A stretch of DNA of 64,000 nucleotides from ELB16-189 sp018266435 (GCA_030123525.1 CP126125.1:2046001-2110000); one strand, 5' to 3'; shown: positions 7,940-17,528, numbered from the stretch's first letter. Translations and numbers: made by a program. Notes: generated by a model from the sequence alone, not told the origin.

Positions 7940-9031
7940 ATGAAGTTTCTTTTTGACCGTTTGAAGTATAGACGAGGTATGCAATTGCAGCGTATCTTAT
8001 TAGTGGTTGTTACCACTCTTCCCTTCTTTGGCTTCGCTCAGGCACAGAAAGAGAAACCTGCCGTTACCTTCGAAGAACTCTACGATGAGCCATTTTCCAT
8101 TAATAAATTATTTGTAGGGTTTCAACCGCTTTATGGCGAGTTGTTTGCCACCAACGTCAATGCCGGCTTTGGCATTGAAGCCATGTATTATTACAAAGAT
8201 AAATTTGACATCAAGGCAAGTTTTCGCAAAACATACAGCAGTGAATTTTTTGACTTTAACCGGAATGCTTCTCTGCTAAAACAAAATTCAGGCGTGCCCG
8301 CAGCGGCTATATCTGACAAGCCGAATACATTTAGTTATTATGAAATAGGAGGCACCTACCACTTCAAAGACTTCGATCAGGAATCAAAAACCAAAATGGT
8401 GTTATACCGCAAAAGCTTTAAAGGAGACCGATGGGCGGCTACCGTTCCACTGCATGCCGAGATTCCCTGTAAAGTAAGAAAAATATATGGCGGAAGGTTA
8501 GGTGCAATTTTATGGAACAGCACGGCCGACCTTACCCGGGCCATGGCAAAACAGGGACTAACCAATGCTAACCTAAAAACAGCGGCCGGTGCTTCTCTTC
8601 CATCTACCTATACTGACCAAGGGCAAAACAAACAACTTTATGTTTTTGGAAACATGTCATCTGCAGCCATCTACCTGGGCGGCTCCATGTCATGGATCAG
8701 AAACGTAGCCGTGAGTTTTGACAAATACGATGATGGCGTAGACGATGGCATGATGACGGTATTTTTTGACATCATGGTGGCTCCGGCCACCTCACTTGAT
8801 CCCGTTACTTATTTAGGCAATCAATATTCCACCAAAGCAATTAAGACTAATATGCTGGGCATGCGCGCAGGCATTGAAGGTAAATTTAACCGCACACTGG
8901 GCTGGTCATACGGTGGTGAAATGGGTTATCGCCCCAGCATTAACGGACAAGGCTTTTATGCAATGTTTAAAATTGCCTTCCCGCTTTATAGCACCAACCT
9001 CGATTACAAAGTCGAGTCGTTTGGAAAATAA
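7940..9031 (+). CDS. outer-membrane protein, probable beta-barrel, unknown function
   Basis: A 363-residue protein with a signal peptide. The start at 7940 gives an unusually long n-region; an in-frame ATG at 7979 (MQLQRILLVVVTTLPFF) would begin a normal signal peptide cleaved near FAQAQ, and may be the true start. The mature part is rich in alternating aromatic/polar strands (YYYKDKFDIKASFRKTYSS, FSYYEIGGTYHF, LGWSYGGEMGYRPS) and ends in a hydrophobic strand, as expected of a barrel. A TACCTTTC element at 7906-7913 could be its promoter. It ends 6 bases before hutI, so the two are likely co-transcribed, though no functional link to histidine breakdown is evident. I do not recognise the family. 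Confidence 0.6.
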   Translation: MKFLFDRLKYRRGMQLQRILLVVVTTLPFFGFAQAQKEKPAVTFEELYDEPFSINKLFVGFQPLYGELFATNVNAGFGIEAMYYYKDKFDIKASFRKTYSSEFFDFNRNASLLKQNSGVPAAAISDKPNTFSYYEIGGTYHFKDFDQESKTKMVLYRKSFKGDRWAATVPLHAEIPCKVRKIYGGRLGAILWNSTADLTRAMAKQGLTNANLKTAAGASLPSTYTDQGQNKQLYVFGNMSSAAIYLGGSMSWIRNVAVSFDKYDDGVDDGMMTVFFDIMVAPATSLDPVTYLGNQYSTKAIKTNMLGMRAGIEGKFNRTLGWSYGGEMGYRPSINGQGFYAMFKIAFPLYSTNLDYKVESFGK

Positions 9032-9037
9032 TCCTCT

Positions 9038-10276
9038 ATGGCCGATGAACTTCTCATCACCAACATCAAAGGCCTCGTTCAGGTAAGAGAAAAGCCCGTT
9101 TCATTTTTGGCAGGAAAAGAAATGGCCGGGCTGCCGGTACTTTCTGATGCCTATCTAAAAATTTCAAATGGAATGATTGCTGATTATGGACCGATGAAAG
9201 AGTTGCCGGTTTCATTAGCAGTTGAAACGATGGATGCCACTGGTTGTTTTGTATTTCCCGGTTTTGTCGATTCGCACACCCATTTGGTTTTTGCAGCCAC
9301 ACGTGAAGACGAGTTTGTAATGAAAATCAAAGGCGCAACGTATGCCGAAATAGCCGCCAAAGGTGGAGGTATTTTAAACTCAGCAAAAAAACTTCAGCAA
9401 GCCTCGGAAGATGAGTTGGTTGAAAAAACGCTGGCTCGTGCCAACGAAATAATCCGATTAGGTACGGCAGCCGTAGAAATAAAAAGCGGGTACGGGTTAA
9501 CAGTAAAAGATGAACTGAAAATGCTGCGCGTTGCCAAACGCATTGGCCACGAAACACCCCTTGCCGTTAAAACTACTTTTCTCGGAGCACATGCAGTGCC
9601 CACTGAAATGAAAAAAACCGATTACATCAAATTAGTAATAGAAGAAATGATTCCGGCAGTAGCCGAAGAAAAACTGGCCGACTACATTGATGTGTTTTGC
9701 GAAGAAGGTTTTTTTTCCAGAGATGAAACTGAACGGATTGTTGAGGAAGGAAAAAAATTTGGTATGAAGCCACGCATCCATGCCAACCAACTTCACCGCT
9801 CGGGCGGAGTGCAGGCAGGCGTAAAAACCAATGCACTCAGCGTTGATCACTTAGAGAATATTGGAGAGGAAGAAATTGAATTATTGAAGACGTGCTCGGT
9901 CATGCCCACGGCACTGCCCGGAGCCGCCTTTTTTCTTAACCTGCCGTTTCCTCCGGCTCGAAAAATGATAGATGAGGGCTTGCCGCTGGCGATTGCTTCT
10001 GACTATAACCCGGGCAGTTCGCCCACGGGCAATATGCAACTGATGATCTCATTAGCCTGCATCAAAATGAAAATGACGCCCGAAGAAGCAATCAATGCGG
10101 CAACCATTAACACTGCTTACGCTTTAGAACTATCAGATACACTGGGCAGCATTACCCGGGGCAAGGTGGCCAGTGTATTTATTTCGCGCCCGGCTCCTTC
10201 AGTCGCTTACCTGCCGTATCATTTTGGAAATCAGTTTGTTGAACATGCCATTCTGCATGGGCAGGTTATTTTTTAA
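9038..10276 (+). CDS. hutI: imidazolonepropionase
   Basis: This 412-residue amidohydrolase hydrolyses 4-imidazolone-5-propionate to N-formimino-glutamate, the third step of histidine degradation. Visible features are the metal-binding HxH in DSHTHLVFA, the family stretch AAKGGGILNSAKKLQQ, further ligands in HANQLHRSGG and SVDHLENIG, and the substrate-pocket signature SDYNPGSSPTGNMQL. Length and ends match the family. No hutH, hutU or hutG lies in the window, so the rest of the pathway must be elsewhere. It follows the outer-membrane protein gene by six bases and is probably transcribed with it. Confidence 0.95.
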   Translation: MADELLITNIKGLVQVREKPVSFLAGKEMAGLPVLSDAYLKISNGMIADYGPMKELPVSLAVETMDATGCFVFPGFVDSHTHLVFAATREDEFVMKIKGATYAEIAAKGGGILNSAKKLQQASEDELVEKTLARANEIIRLGTAAVEIKSGYGLTVKDELKMLRVAKRIGHETPLAVKTTFLGAHAVPTEMKKTDYIKLVIEEMIPAVAEEKLADYIDVFCEEGFFSRDETERIVEEGKKFGMKPRIHANQLHRSGGVQAGVKTNALSVDHLENIGEEEIELLKTCSVMPTALPGAAFFLNLPFPPARKMIDEGLPLAIASDYNPGSSPTGNMQLMISLACIKMKMTPEEAINAATINTAYALELSDTLGSITRGKVASVFISRPAPSVAYLPYHFGNQFVEHAILHGQVIF

Positions 10277-10327
10277 AAATTGCTTTTCCTTTAAGTTTTA
10301 GTACATTTTCAGACTATTTGGTTTGAT

Positions 10328-11962
10328 ATGAAGCTATTGCTGGCTTTTGCTTTTGTATTGGTCAATGTGGTTTGCTGGTCCAATAATAAAAAAGACAGCC
10401 TAATTTCATTGATCAACTCACGCGATAAACTCGACACGGTACGGCTGTTAGCCCTGACTGAATTATCGTATGCACTCTGGAATATTAACGCAGACAGTTC
10501 TTACCTGCTGGCTACCGAGGCCAATCAGTTGGCCAAAAAAATAAATAATTTGAAAATAAGAGGAAGAGCAACCCGGCTTATTGGAATTTATTTTCGCTCC
10601 AAAGGAGATGCTGTAAAGGCACTAATATTTTATGATTCGGCCCTGCAGTTTAGCCGAAAGGCGAATGACATGAAGGGTGTAGCCAATGCGCAATTGAGTA
10701 GGGGATTAGTTTACCAGGAACAAGGAAATTATGCAAAAGCACTTGATTTAGATTTTGAAGCCTTACACACCTTTGAGCAATTGCACGAGCAGCGATCACA
10801 AGGAATTATGTTCCTTAATATCGGACAAGTTCACACTCAACTAAAATATTTTGAATTAGCCATTCAGTATTTTGAAAAAGGCATTCAGGTATTTCGTTCA
10901 ATTAACGACCTGCCACTATTGGGGCAGACCAGCGAATCGCTGGCGTATGTGTATGGAGTAAAGAAAAATTACCCGAAGGCCATTGAGTTTCATCTCCAGG
11001 CAAAAGAAATTCTAAAAAAAACACGAGACAGGCACTCGTTGACTTACACGTACAATAGCCTGGCTGAAATCTATCTCGAATTAGGGCAAAACGAAAAAGC
11101 GCTTTTAGAATTAGCCGAAGGGTTGGCCATTGCTAACCACGAAGGATTTAATGACCGCATTGCTGATTTTAAAAAAACATACGCACAATACTATAACCGC
11201 ACGGGTCAGTTTAGTAAAGCACTTCTCAGTGCCGAAGAGTCTCAGCAACGTTCACAAAAAGCTCAACATGTAGAGATGATGCGCAACGCTACCGAACAAA
11301 AATTTATAGCCTTGAAAAATGGCCGTGAGTTTGCAAAAGCATTAGAAGCCTACCAGCTTTTTACTGCGCTGAAAGACAGTATTCAAAACCAGGAAAACAG
11401 GCGCTCGACATTGGCAAAAGAATTTGCATTTCACGAAGAGAAACTGAAAGTTGAAAATGAATCACTGGCCAAAGAAGCAGAGCTCAGAAGAGAAACGTTG
11501 GTGCGAACAAAGTATTTTCTGATAGCACTTTTGATTTTTTCTTTCATCGCAGGCACATTAGCCATTCGCTATTACCGGTCACTGCACCGTAATAAAAAAT
11601 TAGCCACTCTGATAAAAGAACAGAATGAAGAAATTCAGGCTCAATTGGAAGAATTAGTTCAAGCCAACGAAGAAATTGTCCGCACCAACGAAAACCTTGA
11701 GTCGCAGGTCAGATTTCAAACCAACCAGATATTAAGTTATGCATTTCAAAACGCCCACCGGGTTCGCGGGCCATTAGCCCGAATCATGGGGCTGATTTAC
11801 TTAATCGAGAAAGGAATGATCAGTGAGAACGAAATTAAATCAGTATTAGAGAAGATAATGGTTTCAGCAAAAGAGATGGACGAAGTGGTGAGAGAGATTA
11901 ACCAATCCCTTGAAACAAAATCGGATATAAGCGAAACACAATTCGTAGATGAAAAAAATTGA
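10328..11962 (+). CDS. TPR membrane protein ending in a histidine-kinase-like DHp domain, no ATPase domain
   Basis: 544 residues. The order is: signal peptide (1-18), about seven TPR units in the periplasm (residues 40-360; for example YPKAIEFHLQAKEILKKT), one membrane helix (about 398-416, FLIALLIFSFIAGTLAI), a cytoplasmic coiled coil, and a final helical hairpin reading NAHRVRGPLARIMGLIYLIE. That last motif corresponds to the H-box of histidine kinases, with histidine and the RGPLARI turn. The protein stops after this dimerisation-like region: there is no N, G1 or G2 box of an HATPase domain. A full-length relative with HATPase is encoded at 38287-40368. The last 14 bases overlap apt in another frame. 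It may be a signalling scaffold, phosphotransfer partner or decoy; this is inference. Confidence 0.7.
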   Translation: MKLLLAFAFVLVNVVCWSNNKKDSLISLINSRDKLDTVRLLALTELSYALWNINADSSYLLATEANQLAKKINNLKIRGRATRLIGIYFRSKGDAVKALIFYDSALQFSRKANDMKGVANAQLSRGLVYQEQGNYAKALDLDFEALHTFEQLHEQRSQGIMFLNIGQVHTQLKYFELAIQYFEKGIQVFRSINDLPLLGQTSESLAYVYGVKKNYPKAIEFHLQAKEILKKTRDRHSLTYTYNSLAEIYLELGQNEKALLELAEGLAIANHEGFNDRIADFKKTYAQYYNRTGQFSKALLSAEESQQRSQKAQHVEMMRNATEQKFIALKNGREFAKALEAYQLFTALKDSIQNQENRRSTLAKEFAFHEEKLKVENESLAKEAELRRETLVRTKYFLIALLIFSFIAGTLAIRYYRSLHRNKKLATLIKEQNEEIQAQLEELVQANEEIVRTNENLESQVRFQTNQILSYAFQNAHRVRGPLARIMGLIYLIEKGMISENEIKSVLEKIMVSAKEMDEVVREINQSLETKSDISETQFVDEKN

Positions 11963-12485
11963 AGAACTACTTAACCCGCTGCTGCGCGATGTACACGATT
12001 TTCCACGCCCAGGAATTCTTTTTAAAGACATTACTCCTTTGCTGGGCAATCCACCGGCCAGAAGAAAAGTAGTGGGGGCCATTGCCGCACATTATCACAA
12101 TCAGCAGATCGGAGCACTGGCCGCTGTGGAGGCACGCGGGTTTATTTTTGGGTCGCTCATTGCACAAGAATTGAATATCCCGTTTGTGCCCATTCGCAAA
12201 TCAGGAAAATTACCGTACAAAAAAATTAAAAAAGATTACTCGTTGGAATACGGAGCGGCATCCATTGAAATGCACGAAGATGCTTTTGAACGAGGCTGCC
12301 GCGTATTGATACACGATGACTTGCTGGCCACGGGTGGTACGGCCGCGGCAGCCGGGTCAATGGTACAAGAGCTTGGGGCTACCGTGGCCGGCTATTCGTT
12401 TATCATCAACCTTTCGTTTTTGCCGGGAGAAAAAGTGTTAAAAGAACAATTTCAGGTAGACCCACATTTTTTAATAAAGTTTTGA
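11949..12485 (+). CDS. apt: adenine phosphoribosyltransferase
   Basis: A 178-residue purine-salvage enzyme making AMP from adenine and PRPP. The PRPP-binding motif is seen as VLIHDDLLATGGTAAAA, and the N-terminal family stretch as DFPRPGILFKDITPLL, with AVEARGFIFGS and VPIRKSGKLP between them. Length is normal. Its ATG lies inside the end of the upstream TPR/DHp gene (14-base overlap), so translation is probably coupled. No ribosome-binding sequence is visible, as usual for the phylum. Confidence 0.96.
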   Translation: MKKIEELLNPLLRDVHDFPRPGILFKDITPLLGNPPARRKVVGAIAAHYHNQQIGALAAVEARGFIFGSLIAQELNIPFVPIRKSGKLPYKKIKKDYSLEYGAASIEMHEDAFERGCRVLIHDDLLATGGTAAAAGSMVQELGATVAGYSFIINLSFLPGEKVLKEQFQVDPHFLIKF

Positions 12486-12542
12486 TCAATTTGAATTTTG
12501 GTTTTTGAAACATAATGAAGCGATGCGGTGTTTAACCTGTAT

Positions 12543-13130
12543 ATGGAAGACTCTATAAAAATACCGATGTTTCCTCTTTCCCTGTTTCCTCTGCCGGGAG
12601 AATTGGTGCCCCTTCACATTTTTGAGCCGCGCTACAAACAACTTTTATCCGATGCCGAAATGAAAGACGTTTCATTTGGTATTCTGTTTAACCACGTAAT
12701 GAACGAAAAGAAAATAGGCTCTCTGGTAAAACTGGAAAGTGTCATTAAACGGTTTTCCAATGGCGAAACGGATATTATTGTAAAGTGCTCGGATTTGTTT
12801 CACCTGAATAAATTATACCGAACTTTTCGTGACAAACTATATCCGGGAGGCGATGTAACCTGCTGGAAGGTGGAAACCACCAGCCCGGTGAGCAAACCAT
12901 TACAACAATTGTTTAAACATTACTTACAGCACTTTCAGATTCATTCAACTAACCCGGTACATTCATTTTTCTCAATAGCCAATGAGCTAAACCTCGATTT
13001 TGAAGAGCGATTGCGTTTTGTATGCTTAGATGATGCGCAAAAGGAACACTTCTTGTTTTCTCACCTGAACTACCAGACACGATTGCTTCAAGAGGCGGAG
13101 AAATCGCGCAACATTTTTCACCTCAATTAA
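12543..13130 (+). CDS. LON peptidase substrate-binding (N-domain) protein
   Basis: 195 residues corresponding to a free-standing Lon N-terminal domain: IPMFPLSLFPLPGELVPLHI followed by FEPRYKQLL matches the start of the Lon N-domain closely. There is no AAA+ or Ser-Lys protease part, so it is not a protease itself; such proteins may bind or present unfolded clients, but their role is not settled. The ATG at 12543 is chosen over a GTG at 12528 because the family begins close to this point. It lies 57 bases after apt on the same strand and may be read through from it. Confidence 0.8.
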   Translation: MEDSIKIPMFPLSLFPLPGELVPLHIFEPRYKQLLSDAEMKDVSFGILFNHVMNEKKIGSLVKLESVIKRFSNGETDIIVKCSDLFHLNKLYRTFRDKLYPGGDVTCWKVETTSPVSKPLQQLFKHYLQHFQIHSTNPVHSFFSIANELNLDFEERLRFVCLDDAQKEHFLFSHLNYQTRLLQEAEKSRNIFHLN

Positions 13131-13396
13131 TTTTATTTTTCCAAATAGCATTAGGCTGACAAAAGGGAGAACCAACGATTATTTTTAGAATACCTGCTCC
13201 GCAAACGTTGTAGAAACATTTATTCTTCAGGCAGGGTAAAAATTCACCGTATTCAAGGTTTCTCACGCCTATTTTCAAAATTTTCTATTTTTTTTTCCGC
13301 AAACGATTTTCCGGTTGCGTAATCAAGTTTGCTTGCGGCTTTCGTCCGGGCATTCATTAGCTCCCGTTATTTGCACCATCATTCAACAAAAAAAAC
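13131..13396 (+). other. 266-base intergenic region upstream of the duplicated-domain secreted protein
   Basis: No open frame of note. TCCGCAAACG occurs twice (13198-13207 and 13296-13305), and a run of nine T residues precedes the second copy. A TTATTTGC near 13367 resembles a -7 element with shortened spacing. The region probably carries the promoter of the next gene. Confidence 0.4.
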
Positions 13397-13972
13397 ATGA
13401 AAACAAAAAATGTAGTATTGTCAGTAGTAGCAACAATTGCCGCCTTCTCATTTGCAGTAGCCGGTGCACCCTCTAAAATGGTAGTATTATCTTCTAACAA
13501 AGCAGAGGTTTTTAAGATTATCTATGAAGGCAACGGCAACGGCAAAGTGGTATTGGAGATTTCAGACCGTAACGGTAAACTGGTTTTCTCAGAAACAACT
13601 ACTGGCCTCAACAAATTTATGCGCCCCATCAACTTTACAGATATGGAAGCCGGTGTATACACCATCACCACCAAAGATGAAAACGGGGTGCAACAGCAGA
13701 CTGTAAACTATAAAGTAACCAGTGGGTCAGCCAAACAAGGAATCGTTTCAGCACATGTAAACAAATTACAGAACGGAAAATATTTGTTGACGGTGGCCAA
13801 CAAGGGTACAGGCAAAGTGAGTGTGGCGATATTAGATGGTAACGATAACGTAATTCACACGGACAGCTTAACGGTATCGAACTACCTGGGCTTGGTGTAT
13901 AACTTGAAGCACGTAGAAGGACAACCTTCTTTCGAGATCACTGATGAAGCCGGAAATAAAGTAATGAGGTAA
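13397..13972 (+). CDS. secreted protein with duplicated beta-sandwich-like domain
   Basis: 191 residues with a classical signal peptide (1-23, cleavage near VAGA). The mature part seems to be two copies of one domain of about 75 residues: YEGNGNGKVVLEISDRNGK in the first aligns with VANKGTGKVSVAILDGNDN in the second. Each continues through a strand pattern and a closing TTKDENG or EITDEAGN turn. This resembles the immunoglobulin-like or T9SS-associated C-terminal folds of Bacteroidota, but there is no visible sorting-signal consensus. It is monocistronic, with a long upstream region and a strong terminator just after it, suggesting substantial expression. I do not recognise a named family. 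Confidence 0.65.
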   Translation: MKTKNVVLSVVATIAAFSFAVAGAPSKMVVLSSNKAEVFKIIYEGNGNGKVVLEISDRNGKLVFSETTTGLNKFMRPINFTDMEAGVYTITTKDENGVQQQTVNYKVTSGSAKQGIVSAHVNKLQNGKYLLTVANKGTGKVSVAILDGNDNVIHTDSLTVSNYLGLVYNLKHVEGQPSFEITDEAGNKVMR

Positions 13973-13993
13973 TTTAAGTTAGGTTTTTTGGAA

Positions 13994-14021
13994 AGGCTGC
14001 TCGCATGGGCAGCCTTTTTTT
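13994..14021 (+). terminator. rho-independent terminator
   Basis: A 7-bp stem AGGCTGC / GCAGCCT with an eight-base loop runs into seven T residues, 22 bases after the stop codon of the secreted-protein gene. It separates that gene from the convergent icmF. Confidence 0.85.
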
Positions 14022-14051
14022 AGTTAAGCAAATACCACCACAAAATTCTGC

Positions 14052-17000
14052 CTACATACTCCTGCGGTACTGCCCGCCTACTTCAAATAAGGCTTTTGTG
14101 ATTTGCCCCAGTGAGCAGACTTTGCAGGCTTCCATCAATTCTTCAAATATGTTTTTATTTTGAATGGCCGCTTGTTGCACTTTTTCTAAGGCCGCTGCTG
14201 TTTTACTCTGCTGGTGGCGATGAAGGTTGCGCAACATGTTAATCTGGTACTCTTTTTCTTCTGTAGTAGCGCGAATCACTTCTTGTGGAATGATGGTGGG
14301 TGAGCCTTTTGAACTCAGGAAGGTATTCACCCCGATGATCGGATATTCACCTGTGTGTTTCAGAGTTTCGTAGTATAAACTCTCTTCCTGAATTTTTCCA
14401 CGTTGGTACATCGTTTCCATCGCACCTAATACTCCACCGCGTTCAGTAATTCTGTCAAATTCTGAAAGTACGGCTTCTTCTACCAGGTCAGTCAGTTCTT
14501 CAATGATGAATGAACCCTGCATGGGGTTTTCGTTTTTGGCCAGACCTAATTCCCGATTGATAATTAACTGAATGGCCATAGCCCTGCGCACGCTCTCTTC
14601 GGTAGGGGTGGTAATGGCTTCATCGTAAGCATTAGTATGCAGCGAATTGCAGTTGTCGTAAATGGCATAGAGTGCTTGCAGGGTGGTGCGGATGTCGTTG
14701 AAGTCAATCTCCTGGGCGTGCAAAGAACGACCTGAAGTTTGGATGTGGTATTTCAACATCTGGCTTCGGGCATTGGCTCCATATTTCTTATACATGGCTT
14801 TAGCCCAGATTCTACGGGCCACACGGCCGATTACCGCATATTCCGGGTCTATGCCGTTGCTGAAAAAGAACGAGAGGTTCGGGGCAAATTCGTTGATGTC
14901 CATTCCCCGGCTTAAATAATATTCCACATAGGTAAACCCATTGGCCAGGGTGAAAGCAAGTTGGGTAATCGGGTTGGCTCCTGCCTCGGCAATGTGATAG
15001 CCTGATATGGAAACGGAATAAAAATTACGTACGTTTTTGGCAATAAAATATTCTTGTACATCGCCCATCAGGCGCAGGGCAAATTCCGTAGAGAAGATGC
15101 ACGTGTTTTGCGCCTGATCTTCTTTGAGAATATCGGCTTGCACGGTACCGCGCACCTGGCTTAGGGTTTCGGCCTTTATTTTTTCATAAACTTCTTTCGG
15201 CAGAACCTGGTCACCCGTTACGCCCAGCAACATCAAACCGAGGCCATCGTTGCCTTGGGGCAATGTTCCCTGGTAGCCCGGAATTAGATCAGGTTGAGAG
15301 TACAAAGTTTTTATTTTCTTTTCAACCTCATGTACCAATCCATTTTTGCGAATGTAAATTTCGCACTGTTGATCAATGGCAGCGTTCATAAAAAAACTGA
15401 GCAACATAGGGGCAGGCCCGTTGATGGTCATTGAGACTGATGTTTTGGGGTCAGTCAGGTTAAAGCCGCTGTATAATTTTTTGGCGTCATCCAGGCAGCA
15501 GATGCTTACCCCCGAGTTACCGATCTTTCCATAAATGTCGGGGCGGTAATCGGGATCGTTTCCGTACAACGTTACCGAATCAAAAGCGGTAGAGAGTCGT
15601 TTGGCGGGCATGGCCAAACTCACATAGTGAAATCTCCGGTTGGTGCGTTCGGGGCCGCCTTCTCCGGCAAACATACGCGTGGGGTCTTCGCCTTCGCGCT
15701 TAAAAGGGTAGATGCCTGCCGTGTAAGGAAATTCGCCCGGCACATTTTCCTGCAGTTGCCATTTTAATAAATCGCCCCAGGCTTCGTAACGTGGCAGCGC
15801 CACTTTCGGAATTGACAAATGAGACAATGATTCAGTGTGGGTCTTGATCCCGATTTCTTTGTCGCGCACCTTGAATTTGAAAATTTCGTCTTTGTATTTT
15901 TTGGTTAGCTCGGGCCACGATTCAATCAATTTCAGATTTTTTGGATCAAGGTGAAGTTTGGCCTCGTCCGCCAACTCTTTTAGCTGAAGGGAAGGATTAT
16001 TTTTTTCAGAAAGCAAATGAGCGGCATATAATTTTTGGGCGTGCTTGACTTGCTCAGTCACCCATTGATCATAGGTGCGGTTGTTTTCAGAAATTTCACT
16101 GAGGTAACGCGTGCGGTGCGGAGGAATGACAAAAATTTTCTCAGACATTTCGCGGGTGATGGCGAAGGTAGATTTCAAATCGGTCTGAGTTTTCTCCACA
16201 ATTTTGTCCATTACGTGTTTGTACAACTGGTTTGTGCCCGGATCATTGAACTGTGAAGCGATGGTGCCAAACACGGGCATTTCTTCCGGTTTTTTTGTCC
16301 ACAGTTGGTGGTTGCGTTGATATTGTTTTTTTACATCGCGCAATGCATCCAGCGCACCGCGCTTGTCGAATTTGTTGAGGGCGATGACATCGGCAAAATC
16401 AAGCATATCAATTTTTTCTAACTGAGTAGCCGCCCCGTATTCGGGTGTCATCACATACAGTGATACATCGCTGTGGTCGAGAATTTCCGTATCGCTTTGG
16501 CCGATTCCTGAGGTTTCTAAAATGATCAGGTCGTATTTTGCTGCTTTCAATACCTGAATGGCTTCTTTTACATAAGCCGACAGGGCGAGGTTAGATTGGC
16601 GTGTGGCCAGTGAGCGCATGAACACGCGCGGATGGTTGATGGCATTCATCCGGATGCGGTCGCCCAGCAAGGCGCCACCGGTTTTACGTTTGGAGGGATC
16701 TACTGAAATCAATCCAATTGTCTTTTCTTTGTAATCAAACAAAAATCTCCTCACGATTTCATCTACAATTGAAGACTTGCCGGCTCCGCCAGTACCGGTA
16801 ATGCCCAGTACGGGCACTTTGGTTTTATAGGCCAGGCTATTGATATGATCAAAAATTTTGGTGTGTTTATCGCGGTAATTTTCGGCCGAGGTAATGAGCC
16901 GGGCAATTGCCATCGGGTTTTTTGTTTCGAGCAACTCCAGTTCGTTGGTCAACTGTTCGCCTAAAGCATAATCGCTTTGTTTGACTAAGTCATTGATCAT

Positions 17001-17453
17001 TCCCTGCAAACCCATGGCGCGGCCGTCATCGGGCGAGTAGATGCGTGTGATGCCGTGATCCATTAGTTCGCGGATTTCTTCTGGTAAGATTACACCCCCG
17101 CCCCCGCCAAAAATTTTGATGTGGCCCGCGCCTTTTTCACGCAGCAAGTCATGCATGTATTTAAAGTACTCGTTATGACCACCCTGGTAGCTGGTCAGCG
17201 CAATGGCCTGTGCATCTTCTTGAATTGCCGTGTTCACTACTTCTTCCACACTGCGGTCATGGCCGAGGTGAATTACTTCACAGCCCGTGGCCTGTATGAT
17301 TCTGCGCATAATGTTGATGGACGCATCGTGGCCATCAAACAAACTCGCGGCTGTAACGATGCGCACTTTGTGAATTGGCTTGTAGGGCTCGGGCTGTTGC
17401 ATCGGGTGAGGTGTTTTTTCTTTTTTTTCCGGAGAGGTAGCTGTGGCACTCAT
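14052..17453 (-). CDS. icmF: fused isobutyryl-CoA mutase / G-protein chaperone (IcmF-type methylmalonyl-CoA mutase family)
   Basis: 1133 residues in one chain. The N-terminal cobalamin-binding domain (about 28-160) carries DGHD at 40-43 and the GGGGGV loop at 116-121. A MeaB/ArgK-like P-loop GTPase follows, with Walker A GTGGAGKSS near 220-228 and NKFD. The substrate-binding TIM-barrel mutase domain fills the C-terminal half (YPFKREGEDPTRMFAGEGGP). This domain order and the Phe in YPFKREGEDP are those of IcmF, which interconverts isobutyryl-CoA and n-butyryl-CoA (some also pivalyl/isovaleryl-CoA) using adenosylcobalamin, rather than of methylmalonyl-CoA mutase. The GTPase repairs and loads the cofactor. 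It is a single gene with no partner nearby and ends 30 bases from the terminator of the opposing gene. Confidence 0.9.
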   Translation of the reverse strand: MSATATSPEKKEKTPHPMQQPEPYKPIHKVRIVTAASLFDGHDASINIMRRIIQATGCEVIHLGHDRSVEEVVNTAIQEDAQAIALTSYQGGHNEYFKYMHDLLREKGAGHIKIFGGGGGVILPEEIRELMDHGITRIYSPDDGRAMGLQGMINDLVKQSDYALGEQLTNELELLETKNPMAIARLITSAENYRDKHTKIFDHINSLAYKTKVPVLGITGTGGAGKSSIVDEIVRRFLFDYKEKTIGLISVDPSKRKTGGALLGDRIRMNAINHPRVFMRSLATRQSNLALSAYVKEAIQVLKAAKYDLIILETSGIGQSDTEILDHSDVSLYVMTPEYGAATQLEKIDMLDFADVIALNKFDKRGALDALRDVKKQYQRNHQLWTKKPEEMPVFGTIASQFNDPGTNQLYKHVMDKIVEKTQTDLKSTFAITREMSEKIFVIPPHRTRYLSEISENNRTYDQWVTEQVKHAQKLYAAHLLSEKNNPSLQLKELADEAKLHLDPKNLKLIESWPELTKKYKDEIFKFKVRDKEIGIKTHTESLSHLSIPKVALPRYEAWGDLLKWQLQENVPGEFPYTAGIYPFKREGEDPTRMFAGEGGPERTNRRFHYVSLAMPAKRLSTAFDSVTLYGNDPDYRPDIYGKIGNSGVSICCLDDAKKLYSGFNLTDPKTSVSMTINGPAPMLLSFFMNAAIDQQCEIYIRKNGLVHEVEKKIKTLYSQPDLIPGYQGTLPQGNDGLGLMLLGVTGDQVLPKEVYEKIKAETLSQVRGTVQADILKEDQAQNTCIFSTEFALRLMGDVQEYFIAKNVRNFYSVSISGYHIAEAGANPITQLAFTLANGFTYVEYYLSRGMDINEFAPNLSFFFSNGIDPEYAVIGRVARRIWAKAMYKKYGANARSQMLKYHIQTSGRSLHAQEIDFNDIRTTLQALYAIYDNCNSLHTNAYDEAITTPTEESVRRAMAIQLIINRELGLAKNENPMQGSFIIEELTDLVEEAVLSEFDRITERGGVLGAMETMYQRGKIQEESLYYETLKHTGEYPIIGVNTFLSSKGSPTIIPQEVIRATTEEKEYQINMLRNLHRHQQSKTAAALEKVQQAAIQNKNIFEELMEACKVCSLGQITKALFEVGGQYRRSM

Positions 17454-17528
17454 ACAAAAGAATTGAGTGTCAAAATTACTGAGAAGGCAAGGATTTAGCT
17501 AACAGGAGTTAGTCTAAGACAGGATTTT

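Noticed and set aside
10328..11962. Frameshifted full histidine kinase
   Set aside because: The downstream sequence is an intact apt gene and no HATPase motifs occur in any frame after the DHp-like region, so the short form is probably genuine.
14052..17453. Methylmalonyl-CoA mutase large subunit
   Set aside because: The single-chain order (cobalamin domain, GTPase, mutase) and the YPFKREGEDP motif fit IcmF better than methylmalonyl-CoA mutase.
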